The notes beneath the pieces were generated by a model. The model worked only from the letters and a program-made list of their open reading frames with translations, was not told the origin of the DNA and did no database searches. A stretch of 64,000 bases of DNA from assembly GCA_015063135.1 (NCBI GenBank), contig SUTA01000001.1, forward strand, positions 168,028 to 232,027, in the 5' to 3' direction. The translations under genes and the position numbers were made by a program. Shown piece by piece: positions 17,001 through 32,000 of this stretch. The DNA comes from Thermoplasmata archaeon (GTDB taxonomy: Archaea > Thermoplasmatota > Thermoplasmata > Methanomassiliicoccales > Methanomethylophilaceae). Positions within the stretch are counted from its first letter, which is position 1. Each line of letters begins with the position of its first letter.

Positions 17001-20000
17001 GCTGCCGTTGGAGTCCTTGGCCCACACGGTCCCGAAACTGTCCCTGAACTGGCTGCCATAAGGCGCGATTTCGTACTGGAGGATGTTGGTCTCGAAGCAC
17101 ACGTACTCGCTGCCGTAGGGCTGGAGCAGGTAGTGCACGAGGCCGGCGTACATGTAGGTCTCCACGACGTCGTCAGGCTGGGCGTATACCCTCGCCTTTC
17201 CGCTGGGATCGCCAGTCTTATTCGGGTTGGCATAGTACGTCAGGCTGTCATCGAGCTTCACGACGGTGTACTTGCCATCCGGGTTGTCATACCTGTGCAG
17301 CACTATGAATCTGCCTGCATCCGCATCGTTGCTGGATACGGTATAGCTGTCTGTATCGATGAGCGTGTTGCCGACCTTCCATCCCTTGACACCGGTGACG
17401 CTGGTGCTGTCATCATTGGACAGGCCCCTTATGAGCGACACGCTGTTCCCGTCGACGAGGACCACTGTGTACTTCTCATCAGCATTGTTGTATCCGCGCT
17501 GGGCTACTATGAAACTACCGGCATCGCTGGAGACACTGGAGATCGTGGTGTCGGCATCGATGGGTGTGGTACCCACATACCATCCATCGCCCGTGACCCC
17601 TAGCTTATCGCCAGAAGACATCCATCCCTGGACGGATGTGCCCTCGAGTCTGGCCGCGTAGAATCCCTGGACCGGGTCGCACTCTACGAACTCGCCGCTG
17701 TAGATCTTGCTGCTAACCAAAGTCTGCTTGGCCGCGAGATTGACTATCCTGTTCGTCAGCTTGGCATCTGTGAACAGCCTCATGTTGACGGTCTTTCCGT
17801 CACTCGTTATCACACCGTTGGCGACGGTGTACTCGGTGTGCGGCGAGGCATCCAGCCTGAAGCCCGTGATGTATCCGTCTACGAGGGTAGCCGTGTATGT
17901 AGACGGCGTAGCCTTGTAGAACTGGCCCTCGCGGGTGGCCTTGTAGGTTATATCGTTGGTGGAGAACTGCACGATGAACGAACCGTCATGGCCGGCGAGG
18001 TTGGTGACGGTGTATGTCGTCCAGTCGCTGTTCTCGTACCTGTACACCTCGCCCACGTCAACGTTGTAGTACTTGTTGCCGTTGGTGTCCTTGTAGTAAT
18101 GGTCGAGGGGGGTGGCCCTGGAGACGGTTCCGTACTCGGTGGCGAAGACGGCGTTGTAGTCGTTCAGGACCATCCTGTCCTTGACGAACAGGATGTAGCC
18201 GTCCACGGCGGCCTTGGCGTCGACGTCGTATGTGCTGGTGACTGTGCCGCCCTGGTTCCATATCTTCCAGTTGCCGGCGGGGATCGTCGTCGTGTCCCCG
18301 TCGTTGGCGTAGATCAAATTGGCGGTTATACCCTCATCGGTCACGAACACCAGCGTGATGCTTCCCGCATGGGGTGCGGAGCTGTTCCAGTTGGCGATGT
18401 ACACCAGGAACCCGTTCTTGGCGCTGTCCGTGAGCTCGGTGACCTTGTAGCCGGCCCTGACGGGCGACCCGGCATCCCACAGCTTCCAGGAGGAGAACGA
18501 ATGGCCGGAGCCGGTGGGCTGGTTAGCGGTGCTGACGTCCACGTAGATCTCGGTTCCAACGAGGGTGTATCCGAGCTCTCCCCTGGTCCTGTCCAGGTCG
18601 ATGACGTATCCGGAGCTCGGCTGGATCGACATGCTGATCTCCGTATCCACGACGAACCTCTTCGCCTCTCCCTCCCCGATGGCCTCGGCGACCACGGCAT
18701 CCCTCATGGCGGAGATGCTGGACTTGCCGTCGGATGTGTACGAGAACAGCTTCTTGTTGCTCTCGTTAGGGGTCCAGCTGGCGATGTACGCCCTGCTGCT
18801 GGTGATCGGGACTGCCTCGTTGAGGTTCAGCTTGGTCTCTCCCCAGTAGAACCCATCGAAGACGTACTCCCAGCTGCCGGTGCTGTAGGTCGTGATGAAC
18901 CTGGATACCGATTTCAGCTCCGCCATGTTGCGGGTGTATTCGGCCATCGTACCGCCTGCGGGCACCGATACCGATACCCTCTGGCTGTTGTTGATGTCGA
19001 ACTCGCCATAGTATGTGGAGAACGAGAGGGTGATGAATTCTGTGCTGAGCAGGGGGGTGAATATGATCCTGGTGGAGGTGTACACCTTGCCGTCGAATTC
19101 CGCTGGCTCGTGGTTGACGTCGTACGCGGTCTCATCGGTGCAAGTCCAGGATGTGAAGAACTTGATGGACACCGGATCCCTTGTATCGGCATCGAAGACG
19201 GCGTTGCTACTGTTGATGTAATACTTCACATCGTCACCCTGCAGGACCTCCTTCGCGTATCCGACCACATGGGTCACAGCGACCGTGTAGATGAAGTCGG
19301 AGGTCGAGATAGCGTCGGCCTTTGTGAAATCGTAGACGAATCTGCCGTTCTCCTTCACGATGGTCGCGTTCTCCCCGTTGGGGAGGCCGGCCACCCAGAT
19401 GCTGATGTTCACCGGGGTGTCATTGGTCTTTGTCGTGAAAGATGTGGGAAGTTCCAGCGACGTGCCCCATACCCTGGAGCCCGTGGAATGAACGTTGTAC
19501 ACGATGTTACCGTAGTAGCCGAAAGTGGAATCGTTCAGCGCGTACCATCCGCTGCTCTTCTCATAGGTGACCATGACCCTGAGCCTGTTGTCGTAGGTGG
19601 CAGGCACCTTGAGGTGCAGCTTGCTGGTGTCATGGATCCTGCACTCGCCATCGCCACCCATGCCTCCAGTGTAGGCGTCGCCGGCGTCGACGATGTAACT
19701 AGTCGTATACACCTTGTTGTTGAATTCCGCGGGCTCGCTTCTGACATCGTAAACTTCCGTACATGCCGCATCCGTGTAGAACACGATCGACACGATGCTA
19801 GGCGTGGTTGCGACATCGTACACGACGTTGCTGGAATTGATCCTGTACTTGACTTCGGTACCGATCTTCACGTCCTTGACGTATCCCTGCGTTGTGCTGT
19901 CGGAAACGGTGTAGGACGGGGCGATCTGCTCTCCCTTCACGTACCATCCCCTGACGCCCGATACGGGGGTCCCGGCGGGCTTGTCCATGGCGAAGGAGGA

Positions 20001-23000
20001 AACGGCGTAATCGTCGTCCACCATGATGACGTTGTAATAGCCATCTGCGGTGGCAGCCTGATAGAGCACGATGAACCCGCCCTCGTCGGCATCGGCCGCA
20101 TCCACTGTGTATGATGCGGTGATCTGCCTGCCCTTGACGTACCAGTTGCCTTCCAGATCGGTCACTGAGTATCCGGCCTCCTTGCGGCTCACGGAGGTGG
20201 GGTCGTCTGTGGATGGGACCTTCACCACGGTGTACACCGCAGGGGGGCCGGTGGGGTTGGGGGCCTGGTAGACTATGATGTTCCCTCCGTTGTAGACCTC
20301 TGGAACCGGGACGTATCCAGCTATGTTGTCCAACGGTGCATCGACATGGTAATAGGGTTCCGGGTCCACGATGTAATCGCCGTGCAGCGTCCTGTCAGCG
20401 ACGTGCCATCCGTCGACGCCCGTCACATGGTCGCCTTTGGACTTGTTCGGTACAGCGGTGGTGGCGCTGTCCCCGACCTTTATGGCGCTGTACTTGTTGG
20501 AATCGTTGGCAGCCAGATAGAGGACGATGAATCCGTTCTCGTCTGCGTCGGCATCTCTGACGATGTACTTTCCTTCCGTGATCGTGGCAGCTTCGCCGGT
20601 CTTACCGATCTTCCAGCCAGAACCGTCGACGGTGACTTCTCCGCCGATGGTCAATCCCCTCTCAGAGGATGCGGCGTTGAGAGCGGTCTGCTTAATCACG
20701 GTATACGTCTCAAGTGCGTTGGGCGACTCGTAGATGACGATGAACCTGGACGCATCCGAATCGCTCTCTTCCGATCCGAGGTCGTACCTCACGCCATCGA
20801 ATATCTTGTCGTGGCCGCCGTTCTCGTTGACGATGCGGACGTCCGCCACCGCATAGTTAGCCGGGAGCTTGGTGCTAGACAGCTGCATGATGACGTCCGC
20901 AGGGCTGTCCGTCCTGACCCAGTTGAGGTAGAACGTCTTCTGCGGATACTTGTTGGAGTCGGCGCCTACGGCCAGGTTGATATCCGACTCGAGCGCGAAC
21001 ACGTTCCTGCCGCTGACGTCCTTCCACGGGAATCCCTCGTACGTGGTGTACGTGAGGTTGGGGTCGAAGTTGATGACCACCGGGGGTGTTCCGCCGTCGG
21101 GGTTGTTGATGTTCAGGTTGTTGGCTGCGAGCCTCCCCAGGATGGAACGCTGTATACCGACGTACTTGGTGATCTTGGCCACCACGTTGTTCTGGCTGTC
21201 GATGATCCTGACGGGGTGCCCCGCGCCGGTGCCGCTTGCAAATCTGAAGGTGTTCTCCAGGGACTTCTCCGAGGCTCCGGGATAGGCATCATTTGGATTG
21301 ACGTAGTACTTCGTGCCGACGATGGTGGTGTCCCTGATGTGCCATCCGCTGGCCGCCAAGGTGATCTCCGCTCCGGGGATCATGTTCGGCTCAATGGAGA
21401 CTGTGTAACTTCCATCCTGCTTCTTTACAGCCTTTATCACGTTGTTCTTGTCGTCTGCGGCCGTGGTCTTGTAGATGACGATGAATCCGCCGTCGTCGGC
21501 ATCCCTTGCCTTCACGGTGTAGTTTCCGTTGATGAGCCTGCCCTTCAGGTGCCATCCGCTATCGAGCGTCACCGTACCGTCTTCTGCCAGGGTGTACGAA
21601 TTGACCGTGCTTCCGTTGACCGTCACCACAGTGTACTTGTTGTTGTCGTTTGCATTGTCGTAAAGCACGATGTTGCCACCGTTGGAACCCTTGATGATGG
21701 GAGTGTAAACAGTGGTTGCGATGCTGCCGACATCGTACACCGAGCTCTTCAGGCAGTCCGACCTGGTGTAGAACTTGATATCCACCAGCTTGCCGGACGA
21801 CGCATCGTACACCTTGTTGTTGATGTCGATGTTGTACACCGTGATGCCATTCTTCTTGATGTCCTTCGCGTATGAAGAGGTGCCATCGTCGACGGAGTAC
21901 TCGTCGCTCGTGAACAGGAAGTCGAACTTCGGGTCCGTCTCGTACTCCCTCTCGATGATTCCGTACTCTGTATCAACGAAATCCGCGATGGTGTTCGGCT
22001 CGTTGATCGTGTCGATGAATCCCGCGGAGATGACATCGTAGACCACCGCCTCGGCGTTAGTGATGCTGACATCCACGGTTCCGACCAGCACATACTCGTC
22101 CGGGGCATCCTCGAATGTATCCAGCGTGTCGAAGGAACCGTCCGGGCCCGGGTGGCCCCATCCGTACCAGAGCACGGTCTCGTAGCCGTCCCCGTACGGG
22201 ACCTTGACAACGTAGTGGTCCATGTTGACCATTCCGGCGATGAACGACGCCTCGTAGTACTCGCCTGACGACGTGTCGCGCAGGAACACCCTGGTGAACT
22301 CGCGGTCCTTGGGATCGAGGGTGCCGTTGTCGAACGCTATCATGATATCCACCATGCGCCCTGTGGACTCGTCGACCGCTATGGAGCAGTCGCTCTGGAT
22401 GACCAGGACGGTGCTGGGACTGGAAGAGTTCTCCAGATAGCTGGTGTTGGTGACGACCCACTTGATGAAGGACACCTTGCTGTTGTTGGGGGTGTACGAT
22501 AGCCTGAGCTTGTCGCCGTGGTAGAACACCATGTTGTTGATCTCTTCGTCGGTCAGCAGCTTGCTGGTACTGCTTCCGTCCCTGCTCTCCATGTACACCT
22601 CGATGACACCGTTTACCGGCTGGGCCATGTGCACGCTGTAAGGGATCTGGTTCCAGACGGCGTTGTACTTCATGGTGAAGGTGTGGTCGGGGTCGTTGAT
22701 CTTGTCTCCCTGCGATATGAGGTCCTCCCTGACCTTCCACAGGGAGGAATATTCCGACGATGGATAGGTGAGGGACACGTTGTCTCCTTCGGCCACTCCA
22801 TAGACGGGATCGTTGTCGCCGACTGTGACGGTGTATGTCTTGACCCAATCGGCGACGATTATGATGTCGTGCTGCGCATCCGCATCATTGGGATCCAGAG
22901 TGTATCTTGGCGCGGTGATGAGCCTCGGGTTGTTCCCGGTGATGATCCTCCAGTCGGTGTGTGTGTATCCCTCGGCTGTAAGGAAATCGTTCAGGACCAC

Positions 23001-26000
23001 TGTCGCTGACTCGACGTAGCCGGAGTTCCACACCGTATAGCCTCCCTTGTCGCTTGCCTTTATGACCCTGTAGCCGGAGTATTGGTCACCGCTCCACAAA
23101 GCGTAGAGCTTGATCACACCTACTCCGTTTTCTACGGCGACCTTGTCCTGGTGGGATACGACGTATGCATCATCGATGATGCCGGTCGCGGCCTTCCATC
23201 CCAGGAAGGTCTGGCCCTCCTTCTCCACATGCGGTGCGATTACCTCGTGCCCCACCATCTGGCCGGAATCAGTGTGCACCGGGGTGGAGCCGTTGATCCA
23301 TATGACATTGTATTTTGTCAAGTCCTTCCACTTCGTGGCCAGGACGATGGATCCTATGACATCTGCGTCATCGGACCTGACGGTGTATACGCTGTTGTCG
23401 ACAGTCCTGTTCTTGACATGCCATCCCCCTACGCCGCTGACGAGGGCGCCTGCGGACTGCCCGGATATGGCTGATGCATCGGAACCGTTCACCTTGACGA
23501 CCGTGTACTCCCCGGTGTCGTTTGCTGTCTTGTAGAGGACGATGAATCTATTGCCGTCCGCATCGCCAGCTGTTACAGTGTATCTGTTGTTGCTGTCCTT
23601 TTGGACCGGTTCGGTGGACTCAGATGTGGAGCAGTACCATATGCCCTTGTCCAGGTCCACCTTGCTGACACCTGCCGTCAGGTTCCTGCCGACGGTGACG
23701 CCGGTGTCCCCGATCACGATGACCGTGTACTTCTCATTATCATTCTCCGTCTTGAAGAGGACGACGAACCGGTCCTTGTCGGCATCGGTCGTGACAAGGG
23801 TGTAATCGTCCCCGTCCAGGTCCCTGTCGTTCACTATCCATCCGTCGAAGCCCCTGTCAGTAGTGTCGCTGATGCTGTTGAGGATCAGGGTACTGCCGTT
23901 GACACATCCCTTGTCAACGATCTTAACCGTGAATGTCTGGGGCGAGTATGTCCTCAGGACGTCCTTTATGGTGATGTTGCCCAGGGAATCCGCATCCTTT
24001 GAGTTTACAGTATAGCTGGTTGTGATGTTCCTGGTGTACTTCGACATCCAGTATCTGCTGCTGCCGGGGTCATCCAAGCTGATGTTCGTATCAGCTGCGA
24101 ACTTCCCCAGGACGGTTCTGATGCCATCCGAGCTGACGAGGATCACGGTGTACTGGGTGACAGAGATGACGGAATCGGTGATTATGATGCTGCCCTCGAT
24201 ATCGGCATCGGTGGCAACCACCTTGTACTGCGTACCGGGGGTGCTGCCATCGGCATCTGTGATCTCTTTTCCGTTCACGTACCAGGTGCCGGGGTCCAGC
24301 GTGATGAGGTCGTTCTCCCAACGCTGGTTGATGATCTTGGTGACAGTGCTGTTGACCGGCTTCGCATGCTGGCTGTCATCGGGCACCAGGGTGATGTTAC
24401 CGGATGCGTCCGCATCCTTGGAATCGACGACGTAGTCACCGACCAGCAGAGGGATCTCGACATAGTTCCCCGCATTATCCACGGAGATCAGCTTGGCCGA
24501 TGTGACGTACCCCTCGTCGTCGTGCCACAGGTAGACCTTCCTGACCTGGTCCGCGCTGGGGGTCATCTTGTTCTCCCATGAGATGTACTCGTTATGCCAA
24601 CCGTGGAGCGAGTATCCGTTCCTGACGGCGTTGTTGAGCTTGAACACGAACTCGTGGTAGTTACCGAATCCCGACTCGGGCTTGAGGTACATGATGGCCC
24701 TGGATGCCATCGTGACGGTGTAGTGCAATCCAGCCTCATCCTTGAGGTAGAACTGCAGATTGGTATCGTTGTTGGTGACATTGGTGAAGTACAGGTATTC
24801 CTGCTTGTTGTAAACGGCGACCAGGTAGATCTTCGTGGCGCTGCTGGTGTTGGGATCGTACACGACCGTGCGGTCCTCGTTCTCGTAGAACTTGAAGTTG
24901 GTCTTAGTACCATCTGTTTCATACACGGTCTTGTCTGCCTTGATCTTGTACTTGGTGACGTGGTTCACCTGCGCATACTTGACATAATCTCCCTCTCCGT
25001 CGACGACCTCATAGAACTCCACGAACTCGTAGTACTTCCTGACGTAGCTGGTATCCGCGTAGATATTTCCGTTTCCACCATCGGCCAGGTCGTAAGGTAT
25101 GGTACGTGCCGTATCGGTGTAGAATGTGATGGAAATCTCTTCGCCGTTATCGTTGACCACCTTGTTGGTGTCCTTGGTGATATGGAATATCACGGGATAC
25201 GACGGGCTTTCGTTGAACTTGATGTCCTTACGGTACTTTGTGGAATTAGACGGGTCCGCGACAGTGTACGAAGTGTTTTCGATGTTCCATTCGACCAGGA
25301 ACGTCTCCTCTACCCCGTTCTTCTTCGCGTAGGCCACCGACTTAAGGTTGCTGGGACTCTTGCTATCGAGGGTGTTGCCGTAATGGTCCCCTGCGGATAT
25401 GGGCCTGTACTCCTGTTTACCGTTTTTGGGGAACGCGATGTACTTGATGGAACTGCCGCCAGGTTCCAGATGGCTGTCCACTGTTATGGCATCCTTCTCG
25501 TCCAGGCATGTCCAGCAGCTCTCCTTCTTATCGTCGTAGTAGTACCTGATGGTGCCTTCCTTGTTCCAGTAGAACTTGGGAGTCGCCGAGTGATCGTCCT
25601 TGCGGACCAGCTTCCCGTCGATGTATGTGTAGGGGGAATCGGTTTCCTTCCCGTCCTTCCAGTACCTGGCCGGATCGCCGTCCGTTCCTGCGTAGTAGAG
25701 CTCTCCGAACTCGTCATAGAACGAACCTACGTAGGTGCCGGGGTTGTTGAGGTTGGGGCCGTTGGGGTATACCAGGAATGACTCGGGATCGTCGATGGTG
25801 ACGGTAGGGGAGTACTTCTGGTCCTCTTCGGACAGCCCCATCTGCACCCTTATGGCCACCTTGGTGGTCTCCGCCTTGAGGTGGATCTCCATGGTGTTCG
25901 GCTTTCCGGGGCCCTCCCAGTTCTTCCTCGGATAACCGCCGTCGTTGTAGATGTAGTACTCCCACATGTCGTTGTCGAATTCCTTCAACATGTCGTCGGT

Positions 26001-29000
26001 GACGTACTGGAGGACCTTGCTGCCGACCACTGTGTCGCCGTAGATGCCGATGTGCTTGGAGGAGTCCGTGGGGGACACGACCGTCCACTTGACGAATGAT
26101 CCTTCGAAGTGGATGGTTTCCTGGACGTAATCGATGATGATGTCTCCGTTGTAGGGGTTCCTGATGTCAAAGGTGCCTCCCCATGTGACGGTGGGGTACA
26201 GCCTGCGCTCCGTGTCCAGCATGTATGAGTTCTCGAGATCGTACTTGCCCTTGGCATCGGGCTCCTGGCCTACCGGGTTGCCGTCGAACAGCCTGAGGAC
26301 GCCGTCGGAGTCCTCGTACCAGAAGTAGATCCTCACTTCCTTGCCGATCCACCTGGCGTACAGCGTGATGTCCTCATAGACCCTGTCGGACTGGTAGCTC
26401 CAGTCATAGACGGTTGCAGGGTCCTTGCACCAGCCCTCGAAGTCGTATCCGATGTAGTCCGGGACGGGGAGCTCCCCCTCGTTGAGCAGCGCGCCGTTGT
26501 CCTCCTCGGAGACCTGCAGGGTGTACTTCACACCGTTCTGGCAGTCCAGGGTGACGACGTAGGTGTACCTGGCGTACAGCCTCAGGCCGTCGCTCTCGTC
26601 GTTGATGACCATGTTGTAGTCGTAACGGTTGACGAAGGTGGGGTCGAGGTACCATCCGTTGAAGTTGTTGCCGGTGGGGGTCTCGCACATGTCGCGGGTG
26701 AGCTGGGTGTTCTCAGGGTAAGTCCTGACGGTCTCCAGCCCGTGGTCGATGAACACGACGGAGTACTCCTTGATGTCCGCGAAGGTGAGCGTGGTGTGCG
26801 CCTCGGCGCCGCCCCTGTCGAACACCAGGTCCACGGACGGCATGAACACCTCGCCGCTGGAGTCGATGGCCTTCAGGCCGCTGACGGCGAAGCTGACGTT
26901 ACCGACTATGCTTCCCAGGAGGGTTCCGATGTAGTCGCTGTCGCTGTAGAGCGCCCCGGTGCGGATGTTCCACATGACCGGCCTTCCGAGGTTGGACCAT
27001 CCTGTGGTGTTGTCCTGGTTGGCCTCGGCCGTGACGGTCACGATTCCCTCGATGACCGTGCCCGAGGAGAACTCGACCTTGACCTCGGTGTCATCATCGT
27101 ATTCCTTCCACAGGGCCTTCATGTATATCTCGGTGGCATCGATGGTTATATTCTCATTGGCTATGACCCAGGCATATACGCCCGTGCTAACCTCCTTGCA
27201 GTGCACTATATCGCCGTCATTGACGGGCAGACCGCTGGTTGTTATGGTACCGGATCCGATAACGCAGTACTTCTTGCCAGCAACGCTGGCCGGGATCATC
27301 GCGTTGATCTCGCCCACGGTCGCGTATCCTTCTACGAGGTACCCGTACAGATTCCTCTGGATAAGCGACTGGCCAGGGTATCCGGTTATGGTCACGTCAT
27401 TGGAGGTGATGCTCCACTTGTCGAACACCATGCCCTCCGGAGCGGTGAATGTGGATGCCGGCAGCACGTAGCGCGACAGACTCCTGATCACGGACTGGCT
27501 CTTCATCTGCCCGGTTCCATGGTTGGCATCGTAAACGAACTCGATGTGGTTGCCGGTGTTCTGGATTATGTACCTGAATGTTTCGCTGACCGCATCGTCC
27601 GGGTTCACCCTGTACTTGTTTTCTGCATCCCTCTTAACCTCGTTGTTCTTGCAGAACAGCGGGTCGTGGGTAGGCAGGATGACGTCTGATCCGGCGATGG
27701 CCAGTTGAACGGTCGCCTCGAATCCGACGATCGTCACGACCGCATATGTCTTAGGATTGCTGGGGAGATCCGACTTGTAGAGCAATATGTAGCTGTAGCT
27801 GTCAGCGTCCGCTGGATCCACAACATAGGAGTCCTTATATTCCACACCGCTCTTCGTGTGGTACGTCACATTAAAGAAATCTCCGGTCAAGTGGATCTCA
27901 TCGCCAGCGCGCTGAGACCTGTAGAACGTCGAATCCGTGTCGCTATCGTTGTCCCCTACGAATATGACCGTGTAGGCGCCGGCGCCTCCGCCGATCTTCG
28001 CCGCCCATATGGCCCTGACCGCTATGTCGCTGTCGACGGTGATGGTCTCTCCGGGATTCTTGGACTCTGGGGCGGGAGAGTTGGCATGGTATACCAGCCA
28101 TCTAAGGAAGACCTTGTCCGTGGAGACGTATCCGCAGTTCGGCAGTACGTACTTCGCATTGTGATCCTTCTCCACCATCGCCATGTACCCGCCCTCGCCC
28201 AACGGGTCGAAGTAGACTGCATGCGTGTTGACCGTTGTGGGCTCCCACATCGCAGTCAGCAGAATATCGCCGCCGATGACGATGGCCTGGCCTGGATAAT
28301 ACTTATCCACGCCGTCGTTCCAGCAGAGGAACCTGTATCCACTCTTAGCCGTAATGGTGTCCGGCCACGGGATGGTGTACTCGGCGCCGTAAGGCGCATA
28401 CTGGTTGGCCATATCCCCTTCGCCCTTGGACTCTTCCCCGTGGGCGAACCTGATGCACTTCTCCGTGGACCAGAGGGCGGTGACGGTGGTGTTGCCCGAG
28501 ATCGCGAGCACGGTGCCGGGCTGGTAGATGGCGGGGGAACCGCCTCCGATGGCCACGGACCATCCGGAGAACGTGTAGGATGACGGTGCCGAAATCGTGC
28601 ACTCCGGGAGCCTGTACTTGGTCCCGTCGGCCACCTTGTCGGTGGCCATGGCGACGTGGAGGGCGGTGATCTTATCCATATCACAGTTGTCCTGATAGAG
28701 GATGATGAACCTGCGATCATCATCCGCATCGGACACTGTCACCGGGTAGGTACTGGAATACGTGCCGCTCTGGGCGACCCAATTCCCATTCGGGAGGTGG
28801 ATGGAGGCCCCGACTGAGTAGTTCCTGTAGATCACCGGGCTGCCGCTGGCGGGGACGATGATCACGGTGTACTTCTCGGCATCGTTCGGGACCTGGTACA
28901 GGATTATGAAATTGTTGGTATCCTTGTCGCCCGCTGCCACGGTGTATCCCTTGGTGTAGACGGTGGTCGCTCCGATGTCTGTGCCTACGGAATAGACATC

Positions 29001-32000
29001 CATGCACTCTGGATCCGTATAGAGAACCGTGGATACGCGGGTTCCGACGGCATTGTAGACGTTGTTGAAACTGTCCACATGGAAGACCACGTCACCGCCC
29101 TTCTTGATGTCCTTGACGTAGGGCGTAGTGCTGTCAGCAACGATGTATTCATTGTTAGCCAGGTTGCCCTTGACGTACCACCCGTCCACGTTGCTCACGA
29201 TATTGCCGAGTGTCAGGTCTCTGTCTATGGATGCCGTTCCGCCGTTCGCGACATACGTCACGGTGAACTTCGTCGGATTGTGCAGCCAGTTGGCCGTCAG
29301 GATCATGCTCGTCGCATTGTCCGGGATCTTCACGGTATCCCCGGGGTACTTCCCGGTCACGTCGGCTATGACGCTCTCGCCGTTCTTGATCTTGTAGGAC
29401 CAGGTCCCGAACTCGTAATTGGTGTCGGCGACGAAGTCGCTCATGGGGAGGGTGTACCTCTGGCCGCTCGGGGCGAGGACGTTTCCCATGCTTCCGCTGC
29501 CATAGGATCCGTGGTCGAAGGATACCGTCACCTTCGGCGACCAGATGGCCTTCACCACAGTGTCGCCGTCGACGATGATCGTCTCACCGGGATGCCTGAT
29601 GACGGCTCTGCTGTCCCCGACGGTGACGGACCAGTAGGCGAACGCGTCGCCGCTGGGCGCGACGAATCCGTCGCTCTCGGGCAGGACGTACTCGGTTCCG
29701 CGACCGATGGGGACCGTGGCTATGGACCCGCGTCCCCCGTTGTGGTCGAAGACCACCTTCAGGACATCCTTCCAGACTGGAGTGATGGTCATCGCCTTGC
29801 CGGTTATCGGCAGATCTGCATCCGCGCTGGCGAGAACGATCTTGGCCCAATTGGTGCCGTTGAACCTCACTATGTCGCCGGCGGTGACGGATACGCTTCC
29901 AGGGTTCACAACATCGCTGACGCCGCTCACTATGTAGGTGAGCCCGTTGTAGCGGTTCGTCAGCGCGTTGATCGTTGCGACAGTGCCGATACCGTCGAGT
30001 ATGAACGCCTTCCCGCCGTTTTCGCAAACGTACAGGTACTGGGTCGGATGGGCGAATATGATGCCGTTGCCGCTGGTGATCTTCCATTCATCGAATGTCT
30101 TCCCCTCGGGAGCGATGAACCTGCTCTCGGGGATCTCGTAGACCGCGCCGTCGGTCATCGTGGTCCCGCCCATACGGCCGGATCCCGCTCCGACGATGTC
30201 CACCCTGGCCAGGTTCAGCTCGGCCATGGCGTAGGTCTGGGGGATCAGAGTGGATGCGGATCCCTCGCGGTAGCCTTCCCCGTCCACGTTGGTCTTGACC
30301 TCCACGGAGAAGGTATCCGACGACTCCGAGGTCGGGCTGCCGTAGATGTATATGTCCACACGGAGCTCGATGGTGTTGGCGACCAGGTACCTGGGGGTGT
30401 TGATGATCGTCCCATCCGGCCCGACGGCCTCGTAATTGACCTGCTTGATCTCCTGGAACACCAGGGTGACGTATCCCACGTACGCGGTGCTGTCGATGGG
30501 CCTTCCCGTGAGGCACAGGTAGATGTTCATGGGACCGGATGCACTGGAGGCCCCGGTGCTGTACGCCATGGGGACGGAGACCAGGCTCCTGTTCTTGTTC
30601 GCCCCATCGATGTCGCTCTCCATCCCGTCCTTCGTGAAGAACGTCCCGGGCTGGTTGATGACCTGCCCGTCGGCGATGGACATGTAACGGTACGTCGGGT
30701 CGTACAGCTTGGGTATCCGCTGGCCGTCGTTCTTGTTGTAGCCGATCGCCAGAGCGAGCTGCGACGGCTCGTCCTCCATTGAATCGGCCCCGGGCCTGAC
30801 GAAGGTGTAGGGGTCCCCGTTGGGATCGTTGGACATCTTCGTGAACACGCCGCCGGTGAACATGATGCTGGTGTCTGTCTGGAACTTGTTGATCGTGATG
30901 TAGGCCTCGTTGTACTCGAGGTTCCTGGAATCGTCGTCCAGCTGGAGGTACATGGTGGAGATCTTCTTCGAGATACCGGACACGTACCAGCAGCAAATGT
31001 TGCCCGAGATCGATGTGTCCGCCTCGGCGGTCGATCCGTCCTTGTTGACCGCGAATCCTCCTCCGCCCAAGGTGTTACCCATGGCGTAGGCTCCGTAGTC
31101 TCCCTGGGTGGAGATCATCAAGGTGAATCCCTCCACGTTACCGTACACTGGGTTGCCGTTCTCGTCGGCGTACCTGACGTAGATTGTCGTACCGCCCGTG
31201 AAGACCAGCCTGTTCTGGGCCGACTTGGCCGTGGTAAGGGATCCATCGGATGTCTGACTCTTCAGGGTCTTGACGTCATCGATCGGATTGCGGAAGTTGA
31301 TACTGGTTCCGCCCTTGAGGATGAGCTCCTCGATGTCGAAGATCGAGGCCATCTTCACCTGGCTGAAGATCTCTGTGACCGTGCTCCTTCCGGTGATGGC
31401 GATGTTGCACCTGTCGATGGTGACCTTGGTGGCACGGTGGATACCTGCCATGACGTCGGCGTTGAACAGGTTGACTATCTCGATCTCCGTTTCGCCCCTG
31501 GTCTTGCAGGCGTTTCCGCTGCCCATGATGCTACCAGGGATGCTGACGCTCTTGTTCTCGTCGCCGTAGATGCTGATGAATCCGCTTCCCATGACCAGGT
31601 CCTGGGTGTATGCGCCCACGATGCTGGTATCGTCCTCTCCGGAACTGCTGATGTTACCGCCGGCGAAGATGGAGTTGACCGAGATCTTGATGCCCGTGCT
31701 GTCGGAGTAGTTGACCGGGACGGGGGTCCTCACCGTCAGGCTGGGCAGGTAGTATCCGACGTAGACGGCGGTGTTACCGTACGTCTTGCCCATGAGGCCG
31801 CCTCCGAAGATGGAGCCCTCTATGAATCCGCCCTGGACGACGACGCCTGCCCTGTTGGCGTGGAGCTGCTGCTTGACCTTGTTGATAGTCGCGGGAACCT
31901 TGCTGTCCAGTTCATCCTCGGATATGACGGGACCGTCCACTCCGACCTCCGATCCTCCGAAGACCGAGCCTCCTATGGAGCTGATATTCTGGATGTAAAC